This document shows, piece by piece, positions 25,002 to 38,055 of a stretch of 64,000 bases of DNA. Each line of letters opens with the position of its first letter. Positions within the stretch are counted from its first letter, which is position 1. This stretch comes from Deinococcus arboris (GTDB lineage: Bacteria; Deinococcota; Deinococci; Deinococcales; Deinococcaceae): NCBI RefSeq assembly GCF_009755355.1, contig NZ_WQLB01000001.1, positions 1-64,000 of the forward strand, written 5' to 3'. The notes below the pieces were generated by a model. It saw nothing but the letters and a program-made list of their open reading frames with translations, did no database searches and was not told where the DNA came from. The position numbers and the translations under genes are program-made.

Positions 25002-26090
25002 ATGCCCCGCGTGGTGTTTCGTCTCATTCTTCCCCCTGGCTCGCCACCGGCCCAGACACTGTTTCTGACTGGTGACCACCGGGGCTGGAGCAGTGACCCC
25101 GAAGGCTGGACGTTTACTGCGGCGGGCGAGCTTACCGCCGACCTGCCTATGGGGGCGCTGACCGGCGTAAAGGTGCGCGCCCAGCACTCTGACGGAACAG
25201 TGACAGAAGAGGGAGACGCCTGGGGAGGCCGAGCCCCGGCGCACAAGATCGTGGTGAATAGCGAGACCGTGATCCAGCTGGCGGTTGCGGGCTGGCAGGA
25301 TACGCGCGCTGGTCAAGGCCGCCCCTCCCGCAGCGCCCCACCACGCGAGGCCATCATGCTGGCGGCCCCCTGGGGCGACCAGGCCGTGCAGCTGTGGTGG
25401 CCAGCCGGGCATGACACTGGCCCCTTGCCCCTGCTGATTCTGCATGACGGTCAGAACGTCTTTGACGAGGAACCAACTTTTGCGGGCGAAAGCTGGGACG
25501 CGGCGGGCGCGGCGCAGGCGCTGGCTGAGGCAGGTCTCCCCTGCCGCATCGCCGCCCTGCCGGTGGGGGACGACCGCAGCCGCCTCTATGTGCCTTTTCC
25601 TTTTGAACTGAACGGTTTCGTGTCGGGGGCGGACGACTACGCGGATTGGGTCAAAGGGACATTGTTGCCAGCCCTACACGCGCGCTTTGGCCCAGTCTCT
25701 GCCCAGCACACGGCGCTGGCGGGGTCCTCATTTGGTGGACTCATCACCGCCTACTGCGGGCTGCGCGACCCCGGCACCTACGGGACGCTGGGGGTCCTGA
25801 GCCCGGCGGTCTGGCCCGCCGACTTTGAATTCTTGCGCTGGTGGCAGGGCCGCCGAGATCCCCAGGCCCGCGTGTGGCTGGACATGGGCGACCATGAGGG
25901 CAGCAGTCTGGCCAGCGCCGCCGAGACCGTTGCCCTAGCCCAGACGCTGGCCGAGACCCTACGGCCCCAAGTGCAGGAGGTTCAGTTTGTGGTGGGCGGA
26001 GGCCACTGGCACGACGAAGCGGCGTGGCGCACCCGCCTGCCGGACTTCCTGCGCTGGTGGCTGGACGGCCTTACCCCCCTGAGCCCTTGA
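25002..26090 (+). CDS. Alpha/beta hydrolase, Fes/esterase-D type
   Basis: A 362-residue esterase. Residues 1-95 look like an early-set beta sandwich (FLTGDHRGWSSDPEGW, as in CBM48/Fes N-terminal domains). The hydrolase follows: LLILHDGQNVFDE strand and oxyanion region near 145, nucleophile in GSSFGG near 242, and a late GGGHWHDEAAW giving the catalytic His; the acid is probably in DMGDHEG. This architecture is known from enterochelin esterases and related enzymes, but the substrate here is unknown. It is divergent from lon with about 245 bases between, and convergent with the next gene (20-base overlap). Confidence 0.85.
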   Translation: MPRVVFRLILPPGSPPAQTLFLTGDHRGWSSDPEGWTFTAAGELTADLPMGALTGVKVRAQHSDGTVTEEGDAWGGRAPAHKIVVNSETVIQLAVAGWQDTRAGQGRPSRSAPPREAIMLAAPWGDQAVQLWWPAGHDTGPLPLLILHDGQNVFDEEPTFAGESWDAAGAAQALAEAGLPCRIAALPVGDDRSRLYVPFPFELNGFVSGADDYADWVKGTLLPALHARFGPVSAQHTALAGSSFGGLITAYCGLRDPGTYGTLGVLSPAVWPADFEFLRWWQGRRDPQARVWLDMGDHEGSSLASAAETVALAQTLAETLRPQVQEVQFVVGGGHWHDEAAWRTRLPDFLRWWLDGLTPLSP

Positions 26091-26880
26091 ACGCCCGCAG
26101 CAACGCACCTCGTTCAGCCAGCGCCTGCTGAAACAGGGCCTGCTGAAAGGCTTTGGCGTCGTTCACACTGCGTCCTCCAGCGACCTCGGGGCGGGCCGGT
26201 TTGACGGCCGGCGCCAGACCTCCAAACCGCCGTGCTCGGAACATGCCGGGATGTTCCTCGAACACGGCGGTTACGTTCGCCGGAAGCCGGGCCAGGTGGG
26301 CGGCAAACACCTGCTCCTGGGCAAGTTCGACGTGGGCGGCGGCTGGGCCCAGTTCACTCAGCAGCCGGTCCATCAGGGCAAACACAGCCGCGGCGTAGGC
26401 ATCGACCTCGGCGCGGGTGGGCAGGGCGCCCCGGTGAATCACGCGGTTGCGAAAGTCGGTGCCCAGCCCAGCCGGCGTCAGGAAATCCGGCTCGCGGCCC
26501 TGACGCAGCAGGTAGGCCAGGGCGAACATGCCCAGTTGCCGCTCGGACTGGCTGGCCACATGCCGCCAGGTGCCGTCCAGCGCCCCCTGAGCGAGGCTGA
26601 AATCGCGGTCGGTGTTCGCCGCCTGTTCCAGCGTGAAAGCCCGGACATAAAACTCGAAAAATCGTTCCAGCGCCGCTGCAAAACTGGCCACGGCCTCGCG
26701 GGCGTACCCGTCCATCAGGGCACGGGTGCCCAGATCAAACAGCACCTCAAAGCGCTGCTTGCGCAGAAACACATAGGACCGCGCCCCGCACTGCACGCAG
26801 GTCACGTCATGGACGCCGCTTTCCGTAAAGGCCACGCGGTTGGCGTGTCCGCAGGCCGGGCAGGGGGTGGGAAAGTCCAT
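26071..26880 (-). CDS. Zinc-ribbon hypothetical protein
   Basis: A 269-residue cytoplasmic protein. Residues 7-32 hold CPACG...CVQCG, a rubredoxin-like zinc ribbon, followed by a helical region with TPR-like heptads (REAVASFAAALERFFEFYVRAF) and a conserved-looking DFRNRVIHRG near 165. A fixed combination of zinc ribbon and DFRNRVIHRG helices is seen in uncharacterised proteins; the RN-x-x-I/V-H-R motif is reminiscent of the HEPN/abortive-infection style of RxxxxH motif (R-N-R-V-I-H), which is an RNase signature. I call it only a possibility. ATG 26880. Confidence 0.65.
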   Translation of the reverse strand: MDFPTPCPACGHANRVAFTESGVHDVTCVQCGARSYVFLRKQRFEVLFDLGTRALMDGYAREAVASFAAALERFFEFYVRAFTLEQAANTDRDFSLAQGALDGTWRHVASQSERQLGMFALAYLLRQGREPDFLTPAGLGTDFRNRVIHRGALPTRAEVDAYAAAVFALMDRLLSELGPAAAHVELAQEQVFAAHLARLPANVTAVFEEHPGMFRARRFGGLAPAVKPARPEVAGGRSVNDAKAFQQALFQQALAERGALLRAFKGSGG

Positions 26881-26989
26881 GCGGGGGAGTTTAAGGCGAG
26901 AGAAGGGCAGTGACGTCAGGTGCGGGTGTAGATGGTCACATCACTGCTCGTTGCCCCCATTAAGGGCTGTAGGCCAAGCAGGAGCCTAT

Positions 26990-27406
26990 TCACGACTCAC
27001 TGGAGAGGAGGGCGCGGAGTCGATGCACCTCTGCCAACAATGCAGGCACATCTTCTCGCGCATGAGCGATGAAAATCGCATTGTCGTCACAAGCGTCCTG
27101 GTATGCCAGGCGCGGGTATTGAAGACAGGTAATAGCAACCACAGACTCGTCGTCAATATCCCCCTCTACTAAGAGTCTGCGACCTCGCCCATCATCAAGG
27201 TAAAGCCCGACGTCACTGAGCTTGCCCCGCGCCTGAAGCCCAACGTAAACAGCTCCCTGGTAAAGCTGATCGTCCGTCACCACTGGAAACCAGGGACCAG
27301 GAGTGGTGCGATGTATACGGTCCGCAATGGCGGTCAGCTCTTCATCTGTCATAGAACGCAGTCTGACGGACCCTTGGCCCACACGTTTTCTATGTGTGTT
27401 TGGCAA
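26990..27406 (-). CDS. Small hypothetical protein of a phage-linked family
   Basis: 138 residues from TTG 27406, which has a good GGGGAG seven bases upstream; ATG 27352 has none. It shows the pattern of a small family often found in actinobacterial and phage genomes: LTAIADRIHRTTPGPWFPV near the start and NAIFIAHAREDVPALLAEVHRLR near the end. No function is known for it. Isolated, with hairpins around it. Confidence 0.6.
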   Translation of the reverse strand: MPNTHRKRVGQGSVRLRSMTDEELTAIADRIHRTTPGPWFPVVTDDQLYQGAVYVGLQARGKLSDVGLYLDDGRGRRLLVEGDIDDESVVAITCLQYPRLAYQDACDDNAIFIAHAREDVPALLAEVHRLRALLSSES

Positions 27407-27540
27407 TTCAGCACTCCCCGGCCCTGCCCCGACATCGGCAGCAGCAAATCAGTGCCTGGCGTGAAGCCGCCCACAACCCGTGGCTGCTGATGAGGGAGTT
27501 GAGCAGTGAGGGGGGGCATGTCTCTGCAACCCTAGAGTTT

Positions 27541-27563
27541 GGGTTCTTGCATAGGAAGAACCC
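27541..27563 (+). terminator. Perfect hairpin, probable terminator
   Basis: GGGTTCTT and AAGAACCC with a seven-base loop, then TTTCTT on the plus strand. No supported plus-strand gene lies just upstream, so an RNA of unknown origin or a bidirectional end for the minus-strand peptidase gene are both possible. Confidence 0.5.
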
Positions 27564-27595
27564 TTTCTTCAGTTGTGGGGCTACGTTGCCCATCC

Positions 27596-28675
<1,080 letters not shown>

Positions 28676-28898
28676 GGTGCTGCGCGCATGATGCCGCGCC
28701 GGGTGGGGCGGGAGGATGAGGGCGGACAGCCCGGCCACAGCGTCTGGCCGACGACGCTCAGCCCAGACTCCAGAGGCACCTGCGGTGATGGCCCAGCGTG
28801 ACTCTGAACTGGGTGAAACAGGTCGTGGTGTCCAGAGCGCCGTGAAGCTGATGTGGAAGGCACCTTCAGCTCTTCCCAACGCCCTTACCGCAGAACCC

Positions 28899-28931
28899 AG
28901 AGCGGTTGAGGGGAGAAACCTCAACCGCTCT
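28899..28931 (-). terminator. Perfect 13-base hairpin after the SRPBCC gene
   Basis: AGAGCGGTTGAGG, a seven-base loop, then CCTCAACCGCTCT, 37 bases past the minus-strand stop at 28968. No T-tract follows. It fills part of the 292-base gap 28676-28967, in which I see no gene. Confidence 0.55.
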
Positions 28932-28967
28932 GGCGCGAACGCCCCTCAGGGGAGCAGCCAGCCCCAG

Positions 28968-29471
28968 TCACGCCAGAGACAGCGCCACGTCGTCCAGCCA
29001 GGCCAGGGTCTTTTGCATGCCCGTTTCCATCCCAGAATGCAGGTGGGCGTCACGGTCCGCTTGCGCCGCGTGCTGCACGAGGATGGTCAGGCGGGTGCCG
29101 TTGCCATGCGGCGCAAAGGTCACGGTGTTCAGCGCCCCTTCACTGTCCGGCATCCCCTCGTAGATCTCGGTGGCCACCAACCGGGTTTCCGGCACAATTT
29201 CGCGGTACACGCCATGAAAGCCGACCTCCTGGCCGCCCGCTGTCACCATCACGTAGCGCCAGCGGCCACCCACCTGCAGGTCAATCTCGGCGTGGGTGGT
29301 CTGGCCCATGTCGGCACTCCACCAGCGGCGCACCAGGTCTGGCGTCGTCCAGGCGCGGTAGACCAGAGCCAGCGGGGCCGCGAAGTCGCGGGTGATGAGA
29401 ATGTCAGTGGTTGAAGGCAGGGTGACTTCGGCACGGGTCTCGGGGGCGCGGCGTTCAGGCAGGGTCGTCAT
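28968..29471 (-). CDS. SRPBCC (AHSA1-type) protein
   Basis: A 167-residue protein of the activator-of-Hsp90-like SRPBCC family. RDFAAPLALVYRAWTTPDLVRRWWS and GGRWRYVMVTAGGQEVGFHGVYREIVPETRLVATE are the usual order of first strand, helix and WW motif. In bacteria these proteins bind small hydrophobic molecules or act in resistance. It overlaps the ArsR gene by 17 bases, so the regulator and this protein are coupled and the protein's ligand could also be the regulator's signal. Confidence 0.9.
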   Translation of the reverse strand: MTTLPERRAPETRAEVTLPSTTDILITRDFAAPLALVYRAWTTPDLVRRWWSADMGQTTHAEIDLQVGGRWRYVMVTAGGQEVGFHGVYREIVPETRLVATEIYEGMPDSEGALNTVTFAPHGNGTRLTILVQHAAQADRDAHLHSGMETGMQKTLAWLDDVALSLA

Positions 29472-29805
29472 GGTCTTCTTCCTCCGTCAGAGTGGCAAGA
29501 ACGGCGTCCAGGCGGTCCAGGCGCCCAGACCACAGCGCGGCGTAAGCCTGCACCCAGTCGTGCAGGGGGCGCAGCGCTGGGCCATGCACGCGGTACAGCC
29601 GCCGCACGCCGTCGTCCCGGACGCGAACGGCGTCCACGTCCCGCAGCACCTTCAGGTGCTTGGAGACCAGCGGTTGCGACAGCCCCAGCGCCTGCGCCAG
29701 CTCACCCACAGAGCGCTCGCCGCCGGCCAGCAGGTCCAGCAGCTGCCGCCGCCGGGGTTCGGCCACGGCACTGAACACATCGCTGTCGGCAGTGGCTCGG
29801 GGCAT
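29455..29805 (-). CDS. ArsR family repressor
   Basis: A 116-residue winged helix protein: VFSAVAEPRRRQLLDLLAGGERSVGELAQALGLSQPLVSKHLKVLRDVDAVRVRDDGVRRLYRV. The usual metal-binding Cys residues are absent, so it is of the metal-independent ArsR type often paired with SRPBCC proteins. It sits directly behind a perfect dyad (29812-29835), which it should bind to control itself and the downstream gene. Confidence 0.92.
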   Translation of the reverse strand: MPRATADSDVFSAVAEPRRRQLLDLLAGGERSVGELAQALGLSQPLVSKHLKVLRDVDAVRVRDDGVRRLYRVHGPALRPLHDWVQAYAALWSGRLDRLDAVLATLTEEEDHDDPA

Positions 29806-29811
29806 GGCTCA

Positions 29812-29835
29812 TTATATAACTATATGGTTATATAA
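29812..29835. promoter_or_regulatory. ArsR operator, perfect dyad
   Basis: TTATATAAC, six bases, GTTATATAA. It lies six bases upstream of the ArsR start codon, in an AT-rich island of otherwise GC-rich DNA, and so must overlap its promoter or leader. Confidence 0.78.
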
Positions 29836-29870
29836 GCAAGCGCCCGAGAAGAGGGTGAACTTATCCCTCC

Positions 29871-30881
29871 TTACCCGCTGCCCTGGAGAAACAGCAGCGC
29901 CTCGGGCAGCGCCTCGCGCCAGGTCACCCAGTTGTGACCGCTGGGGTACTCGCGGTACTGTTGGGCCACCCCGGCCTCGGCCAGCAGGGCGGCCATGCGG
30001 CGGTTGGGCCCAGTCAGCCACTCCAGCACCCCGGTATCCAGGCTGACGCTGAGGTGGGTGGGCGGCGCCCCCCGCAGGGTGTCCAGCAGCCACTCGCCCG
30101 CGCCCACCGTGTCAATCACGCCCTCCCGCGTGGCCCCTGGCCGGGCGATGAACGCCCCGCTGTGACTGGCCACCCGCGAAAACAGATCCGGGTGCTGCGC
30201 GCCCAGAAACAGGCTCGTCAGCCCGCCCAGGCTGGCGCCCCACAGCCCGCGCACCGAGGGGGTCAGCAGCTTTCCCTCCACGCGCGGCATGACCTCTTGT
30301 GTCAGGAAATCCAGATAGCGGGCGTTGACGTAATACTCCTCGTTGCGGTCGCCCGGTTCCACGAACACGAAGGCGGCCGGCGCGGTCAGCCCTGCTTCCA
30401 GGGCGCGGTCGGCCACGTCGCCCAGCTTGCCAGTGCGGTAAAACGCCACCCCGTCCTGCACGTAGTACACCGGCAGCGCGGTGCCCGGCTGGTGCCCATG
30501 CGGGGTGTACACGATGGCCCGGCGGGTGCCGGGAAACACCTCACCTTCCCAGGTCAGGCGGTGCCCGGTGCCCTTCAGGCGCGCTTCGGGGGCCAGCCAC
30601 AGCGGATGCCGCGCGTAGGCGCCCACCACCGCCGCGCGTGGGTAGGGCCACCAGGGATTCAGGGATTTTTGAGGATTGTCGGGGTCAGCAAAAGCCTCGC
30701 CCGCCGCATTGACCCAGGCATATTCCACCCAGGCGCCGCGCGGGAGCCGCAGCGTCAGAGGCTGCCCGCCCACCACGGGCAGTGGGTCGCGCTTGCGCCA
30801 GTCAGTCATGTCACCAATCAAACCCACCGCACCTGCTGGGGGCGTAAACGTCACGTTCTGTCCCTGCACCGAAACCGCCAT
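29871..30881 (-). CDS. Alpha/beta hydrolase, Fes/esterase-D type, second copy
   Basis: About 336 residues from ATG 30881; the longer frame to 31106 has no start support. It has the same layout as the gene at 25002: a beta N-terminal domain (VTFTPPAGAVGLIGDMTDW), then a hydrolase with GASLGGLTSLFL (nucleophile Ser near residue 212), VYYVQDGVAFY and YPSGHNWVTW (His near 320). Probably a paralogue with a different ester substrate. ArsR transcription ends about 26 bases upstream of its reading frame on the opposite side, so it is independent. Confidence 0.85.
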   Translation of the reverse strand: MAVSVQGQNVTFTPPAGAVGLIGDMTDWRKRDPLPVVGGQPLTLRLPRGAWVEYAWVNAAGEAFADPDNPQKSLNPWWPYPRAAVVGAYARHPLWLAPEARLKGTGHRLTWEGEVFPGTRRAIVYTPHGHQPGTALPVYYVQDGVAFYRTGKLGDVADRALEAGLTAPAAFVFVEPGDRNEEYYVNARYLDFLTQEVMPRVEGKLLTPSVRGLWGASLGGLTSLFLGAQHPDLFSRVASHSGAFIARPGATREGVIDTVGAGEWLLDTLRGAPPTHLSVSLDTGVLEWLTGPNRRMAALLAEAGVAQQYREYPSGHNWVTWREALPEALLFLQGSG

Positions 30882-31210
30882 AGGGGCGATTGTAGGGGCC
30901 AGCGGGGCTGCCCGGCAGTCTCTACCAGAGTGCCGACTCAAAACTTCAGGGCCGTCAGCCTGGCGCAGCGATGACCCACTCTGTTCCTTACTGGTCTTCA
31001 ACTTATGCAAGAAAAAGCTCTGGCGGCGCCTCTCCAACTTGCCTTGAACGCCAAGGCGGCCTGGAGCACGGGTCGTGGCGTTGACAGTCATGACTGCCAG
31101 CCACAAGGGCTTTCATGCCCTCCTGTCTTTCCTCCACGCCTGGATTAAAGAGAGGTTCAGGGCCAGCCTTGCGGGCGCAGGCGCACAATACCCGCTGGAG
31201 GCAAGACATC

Positions 31211-32095
31211 ATGACCAAGAATCTGACCGCCGCTCACAGCGGCACTTTCAAGATTGGCGGCGACCTGAGCGTCAACCGACTGGGCTTTGGGGCGATGCGC
31301 GTCACGGGCGAGGGCATCTGGGGCGACCCCAGCGACCTGCAGGGCGCGCTGGAAACCCTGCGCCTATTACCCGAACTGGGCGTGAACTTTATTGACACGG
31401 CCGACAGCTACGGCCCGGCGGTCAGCGAGGAACTGCTGCGCCAAGCCCTGCACCCCTACGACGAGGTGGTCATTGCCACCAAGGGGGGCCTGACCCGCAC
31501 TGGACCCAACGCCTGGCACGCGGTGGGGCGCCCCGAGTACCTCAAGCAGCAGGCGCACCTGAGCCGCCGCCGCCTGGGCGTGGAGCGCATTGACCTGTGG
31601 CAACTGCACCGCATAGATCCGAAAGTGCCGCGCGATGAGCAGTTTGGCGCCATTCGGGAACTGATCGACGAGGGCGTCATTCGGCACGCAGGCCTGTCCG
31701 AGGTGAGCGTGGAAGAGATTCAGGCGGCGCAGCAGGTCTTTCCGGTGGCCACCGTCCAGAACCTCTACAACCTCGTCAACCGCAAGAGCGAGGCCGTGGT
31801 GACCTACTGCGCCGCAGAAGGCATCGGCTTTATTCCCTGGTATCCGCTGGCAGCCGGCGGCCTGGCGCGGCCCGGCAGTGTGCTGGCCGAGGTAGCGACG
31901 CGCCTCAGCGCCTCCCCCTCGCAGGTGGCGCTGGCCTGGGTACTGCGCCGCAGTCCCGTGATGCTGCCCATCCCCGGAACCGGCAAGGCCAAACACCTGC
32001 GCGAGAACGTGGCTGCCGCCGAACTAACGCTCTCGGATGAGGATTTTCAGGCGCTGGACGAGGTGGGCCGCCAGGAGTGGGCGAAAGAAGCGTAA
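31211..32095 (+). CDS. Aldo-keto reductase
   Basis: About 294 residues from ATG 31211, preceded by GGAGG. The AKR tetrad is present: D62 and Y67 in IDTADSYG, K91 in VVIATKGG and H133 in [13 protein letters not shown]-dependent reduction of aldehydes or ketones is expected; the barrel is complete and of the family length. The last helices carry the [13 protein letters not shown] cofactor loop, which fits NADPH. It is alone and ends with a good terminator. Confidence 0.93.
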   Translation: MTKNLTAAHSGTFKIGGDLSVNRLGFGAMRVTGEGIWGDPSDLQGALETLRLLPELGVNFIDTADSYGPAVSEELLRQALHPYDEVVIATKGGLTRTGPNAWHAVGRPEYLKQQAHLSRRRLGVERIDLWQLHRIDPKVPRDEQFGAIRELIDEGVIRHAGLSEVSVEEIQAAQQVFPVATVQNLYNLVNRKSEAVVTYCAAEGIGFIPWYPLAAGGLARPGSVLAEVATRLSASPSQVALAWVLRRSPVMLPIPGTGKAKHLRENVAAAELTLSDEDFQALDEVGRQEWAKEA

Positions 32096-32113
32096 ACTAG
32101 CAATCACTGAAAG

Positions 32114-32141
32114 GGCCGCACATAGAGGTGCGGCCTTTTTT
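32114..32141 (+). terminator. Terminator of the aldo-keto reductase gene
   Basis: GGCCGCAC and GTGCGGCC with a short loop followed by TTTTTT. Confidence 0.88.
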
Positions 32142-32547
32142 CTGGTGAGCGATGCAGTAAACGTAATCAGGGGCAGGAGGCGAGACGCGAGACCCCGGAG
32201 CCTCAGCCAGCAGGGTTTCTGGCCCCCGTTAGGGCACCATTCTCCAAGTTCATCTGCCTCCTGGCTCCTCTGTGGCAGCAGATCGCTTGTTCAGGACAGC
32301 TGAGGCCAAGTGGATGACCCGCACCAGGACGACAAATTCAGGCCAGGGCAGGACGACACCACCAGCAACCCTGTCAGGCATGGCCTTTTTTTACGTCTGC
32401 CGCCCCACTTGACTGTCGGAAGGAGTCAGAACAGAGCGGTCTGCCCCTTCTTGGCCGATTCTTCTGTCCTCTCGCCTGGACTCCCAGGGTTTGCTGAAGG
32501 CTAGTAGGGACTTGCTGCACCATCGGCCATAGCCCAGAGGCGCCAGA
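32142..32547. other. Intergenic stretch before the polyketide synthase
   Basis: No gene supported. A short AGGACGAC direct repeat lies near 32327 and 32350, and CATGGCC followed by seven T near 32384-32393 could be a terminator arm with GGCCAGGG about 40 bases upstream. The rest is unremarkable. Confidence 0.4.
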
Positions 32548-33618
32548 ATGCCCGGCATGACGGCTCCTGTTTTTCTGCGCGCCCTGGTCACAGGCACGCC
32601 TCCGCATCAGGTGCCCCAGACCCAGGTACAGGCAGCGGCCCGCAGCCTCTTTCCCCGCATGGCGGCGCGCCCTGGTCTGCTGGACATATTCACCAACGCC
32701 CAGATCCAGACCCGCAGCCTGGCCCAGCCCCTGGACTGGTATCTGCAGCCCCGCAGTTTTCAGGAGCGCAACGCCGCGTTTGTGCAGGAAGCCCGCGTCC
32801 TGAGCGTGCGGCTGGCCGGGCAGGCGCTCACAGAAGCCGGGCTGGCCCCAACCGACATAGACGCCGTGGTGTTTGTCAACACCAGCGGGATCAGTGCGCC
32901 CAGCTTGGACGCCCACCTGGTAGAAGCGCTGGGCCTGAGCCGGCACACCGTTCGGCTGCCGGTCTGGGGCCTGGGGTGCGCGGGCGGCGCGGCGGGACTG
33001 GCGCGGGCGGCCGATCTCGTCAGAGCCGGCCACCGCCGCGTCCTGCTGGTCGCGGCCGAGCTGTGCAGCCTGACCCTGCTTCACGGCGATGAATCCAAGA
33101 GCAACTTCGTAGGCACGGCACTCTTTTCGGATGGCGCTGCCGCCGCCGTGTTGACAGCGGCCGACGTGCCTGGTCCTGCCCCCCTGGCCGAGATATGCGG
33201 CGCCTATTCCAGCCTGATTGAAGACAGCGAAGACATCATGGGCTGGGATGTGGTGGACGAGGGACTGAAAGTGCGTTTCAGCCGCGATATTCCTACGCTG
33301 GTGCGCGGCATGATGCGGGACAATGTTCAGGAGGCGCTTGCGGCCCACGGCTGGACACGGGATGAGGTCGATACCTTTGTGGTTCACCCTGGCGGCGTCA
33401 AGGTCTTGACGGCCTTTGAGGAGGCTTTAGACCTGCCCCCTGGCACTCTGGACGACAGCCGTACCGTCCTGCGCGACCACGGCAATATGAGCGGCGCCAC
33501 TGTGCTGTTCGTACTGGCTGAAACGCTCAAGCGGCGCCCGTCTGGCCTAGCTCTCTTGACCGCAATGGGGCCAGGTTTCAGCGCCGAGCATGTGCTGCTG
33601 CGCTTTTCAGAGACGTGA
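32548..33618 (+). CDS. Type III polyketide synthase
   Basis: A 356-residue chalcone/stilbene synthase-type enzyme. The catalytic triad is visible: C144 in [17 protein letters not shown]280 in [10 protein letters not shown] and N313 in [11 protein letters not shown], plus the [13 protein letters not shown] end. Such enzymes join acyl-CoA starters with malonyl-CoA to pyrones or resorcinols; the product cannot be predicted. GAGG lies seven bases before ATG 32548. No tailoring gene is beside it, so it may act alone on fatty acyl-CoA, perhaps for membrane or pigment-like lipids. Confidence 0.93.
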   Translation: MPGMTAPVFLRALVTGTPPHQVPQTQVQAAARSLFPRMAARPGLLDIFTNAQIQTRSLAQPLDWYLQPRSFQERNAAFVQEARVLSVRLAGQALTEAGLAPTDIDAVVFVNTSGISAPSLDAHLVEALGLSRHTVRLPVWGLGCAGGAAGLARAADLVRAGHRRVLLVAAELCSLTLLHGDESKSNFVGTALFSDGAAAAVLTAADVPGPAPLAEICGAYSSLIEDSEDIMGWDVVDEGLKVRFSRDIPTLVRGMMRDNVQEALAAHGWTRDEVDTFVVHPGGVKVLTAFEEALDLPPGTLDDSRTVLRDHGNMSGATVLFVLAETLKRRPSGLALLTAMGPGFSAEHVLLRFSET

Positions 33619-33792
33619 AAGGGGGACGACGCCGTTCAGGCGGGGCAAGCTATCTGACTGGCACACCTCTCTCCCATTCTTGGGGCTTGCTCTGAGTAGA
33701 AAGAGGTCGGCCTCTAACTCTACTTTCTTTCTCAGGAGTGGCAGCTCAATTTGGAAGCGCTTGAAGCGACCCATGATTCCACTCCATCAGAC

Positions 33793-33824
33793 AAAAAAAG
33801 GCCGCTGGCGTCATACCAGCGGCC
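33793..33824 (-). terminator. Terminator of the small-protein pair
   Basis: GGCCGCTGG and CCAGCGGCC form the stem; the minus strand then has TTTTTTT. It lies 17 bases past the stop of the 33841 gene. Confidence 0.88.
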
Positions 33825-33840
33825 CTCCTGCTGTCCCGTC

Positions 33841-34041
33841 TTACATCTGGTCGTCTGGCCTAGCCTTGTCCGGCGTGGTGCCGTCTGAGTTGAGGCCCGC
33901 TGTGGCGTCGTCAAACGCCTCCGGGGTGACATCGGTGCCGCCCTGGGCTTCCGGCCGTGGGTCGGTGGTGTTGCTCAGCTGCTCGCCCTGCGACACGCCG
34001 GCATTCGGGTCTGTGCTGCTGCCTGGTCTGCCTTCGCCCAT
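33841..34041 (-). CDS. Small acidic disordered protein
   Basis: About 66 residues from ATG 34041, with GGAGG seven bases upstream; the 93-residue frame is rejected because its first part overlaps the next gene's shadow. The chain is nearly all Gly, Pro, Ser, Thr, Asp and Glu with no hydrophobic core, so it is disordered in solution. Such proteins are common in desiccation-tolerant bacteria. It follows the similar gene at 34055 after 13 bases, so they are one operon. Confidence 0.7.
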   Translation of the reverse strand: MGEGRPGSSTDPNAGVSQGEQLSNTTDPRPEAQGGTDVTPEAFDDATAGLNSDGTTPDKARPDDQM

Positions 34042-34054
34042 GTCCACGCCTCCC

Positions 34055-34243
34055 TTATCGCCTAATGGTCTGAGGCTGCGCGCCGTCCATCTCGCCCGTG
34101 ACTTCCTTGGGCGTCTGGTCAACCTGCTGGGCGTGGTCTTTCATGCCCTGGTCCTGAATGCCCTTGATGTCGCTCAGATCATTGGTGTCTTTACTGCCGC
34201 CCTCGGGGTGGCTGGGGTGAGCCTTATCATCGTGCTGGGTCAT
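34055..34243 (-). CDS. Small hydrophilic protein
   Basis: About 62 residues from ATG 34243, with GGAGG seven bases before it. Very hydrophilic (MTQHDDKAHPSHPEGGSKDTNDL...), His/Asp/Gly-rich, and no strand or helix pattern: probably disordered. First of the two-gene operon. A role in drying or oxidative protection is only inferred from composition. Confidence 0.7.
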   Translation of the reverse strand: MTQHDDKAHPSHPEGGSKDTNDLSDIKGIQDQGMKDHAQQVDQTPKEVTGEMDGAQPQTIRR

Positions 34244-34357
34244 ACACACCTCCGGTGAAAGGGTTGGATGTCGCTGGAGCCCCAGCCTAAGACGGGTCCA
34301 TGAACCGCTGGCCTGGGTCAGCTTCATGCAGGGTTGGCGTTTGCTGGCGCTGCGTCT

Positions 34358-35164
34358 CTAGCCTGCGATTTCCTGCACCAGCGACAGCACCGCTTTTTTC
34401 AGAGTGGCGGCACTTTGCCCCTCGGCCAGGACCTCGCCGGTTGCGCCGTCCATCACGCGGGCCTGCACCCTGGCCTTCTCACCGCCCGGCTCCAGGACCA
34501 GTTCCAGCCGCTGCCCTGGCCCCAGCGCCTGCGCGGCGTAGGTCAGGCACCACTCAGCCCAGTTGACGGCTTCTGGCTTGGGCGCGCTGGCTTTGGCCTC
34601 CTGCTTCTCGCGGTAAGCCTGGGTCTTTTGTTCGGCGTGGGTACGGGCGACTTCAAAGCGCTGCGGCACACTGAGCGAATCAAACGGCACCTCGTCGCCG
34701 CTGTCGGGGTGATGGACGGTGGTGTCCGGCGCCAGCTTTTTGACCACGCCTGCCATGATGCGCAGTTCGGCAGCCGGCGGGGCGTCCTCCCAGGGAGCCG
34801 TTTCGGCGGCGTCCTCCACCAACCGGGCCACCACGCGCTGCTGCTCGGGCTCCAGTTCAGTGATGACCCGCGCGGCGGCCTTCATGGCGCGCGCCTGCCG
34901 CTCGGTTTGAGGCTGCACCCCAATGGGCGCTAAGACGTTGGCGACTTCGGCCGCTTCGATCAGGCGGCCCGCCTGGGGCAGCGAGAAGCCCCAGCGCTCT
35001 TGCAAGTAGGTTTCAAAGGAATCGTGCGTGGCGCGGTAAAAGGCGTTGTCGCGGATGTCCGAAAGGGCCTGGCCCGTGCGCTGAAAGTCACGCAGGCCGT
35101 CCCGCACCGTCTGTTCTAGGGCCTTCAGACGGGCCGATTCGTGGGGTTCGAGGGAAAGCGTCAT
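34358..35164 (-). CDS. Hypothetical protein with ParB-like helical core
   Basis: A 268-residue protein. Residues 10-100 carry a pattern often found in phage and plasmid proteins: [29 protein letters not shown], then [25 protein letters not shown], which reads as the HTH-plus-helix part of DUF3102/ParB-like proteins. The middle is charged, and the last 50 residues look like a small dsRBD-like alpha-beta domain ([31 protein letters not shown]). It may be a DNA-binding protein of former phage origin. ATG 35164, with AGAGG close upstream. Confidence 0.65.
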   Translation of the reverse strand: MTLSLEPHESARLKALEQTVRDGLRDFQRTGQALSDIRDNAFYRATHDSFETYLQERWGFSLPQAGRLIEAAEVANVLAPIGVQPQTERQARAMKAAARVITELEPEQQRVVARLVEDAAETAPWEDAPPAAELRIMAGVVKKLAPDTTVHHPDSGDEVPFDSLSVPQRFEVARTHAEQKTQAYREKQEAKASAPKPEAVNWAEWCLTYAAQALGPGQRLELVLEPGGEKARVQARVMDGATGEVLAEGQSAATLKKAVLSLVQEIAG

Positions 35165-35315
35165 GGCCTCTCAGGGTAGGACACGGGGGTATATTGTTGT
35201 CCCCAGAGTGGTTACATTCGGCGGACAAGCGTGCCTGGCCGGGTAACGCCCGCCCACACGCGCGGGACGTATGATGGAGACACCGCCCCGCAGTGGGCAA
35301 GGAGGAAACACACTC

Positions 35316-38039
<2,724 letters not shown>

Positions 38040-38055
38040 ACAAACAAGTCAAAGG

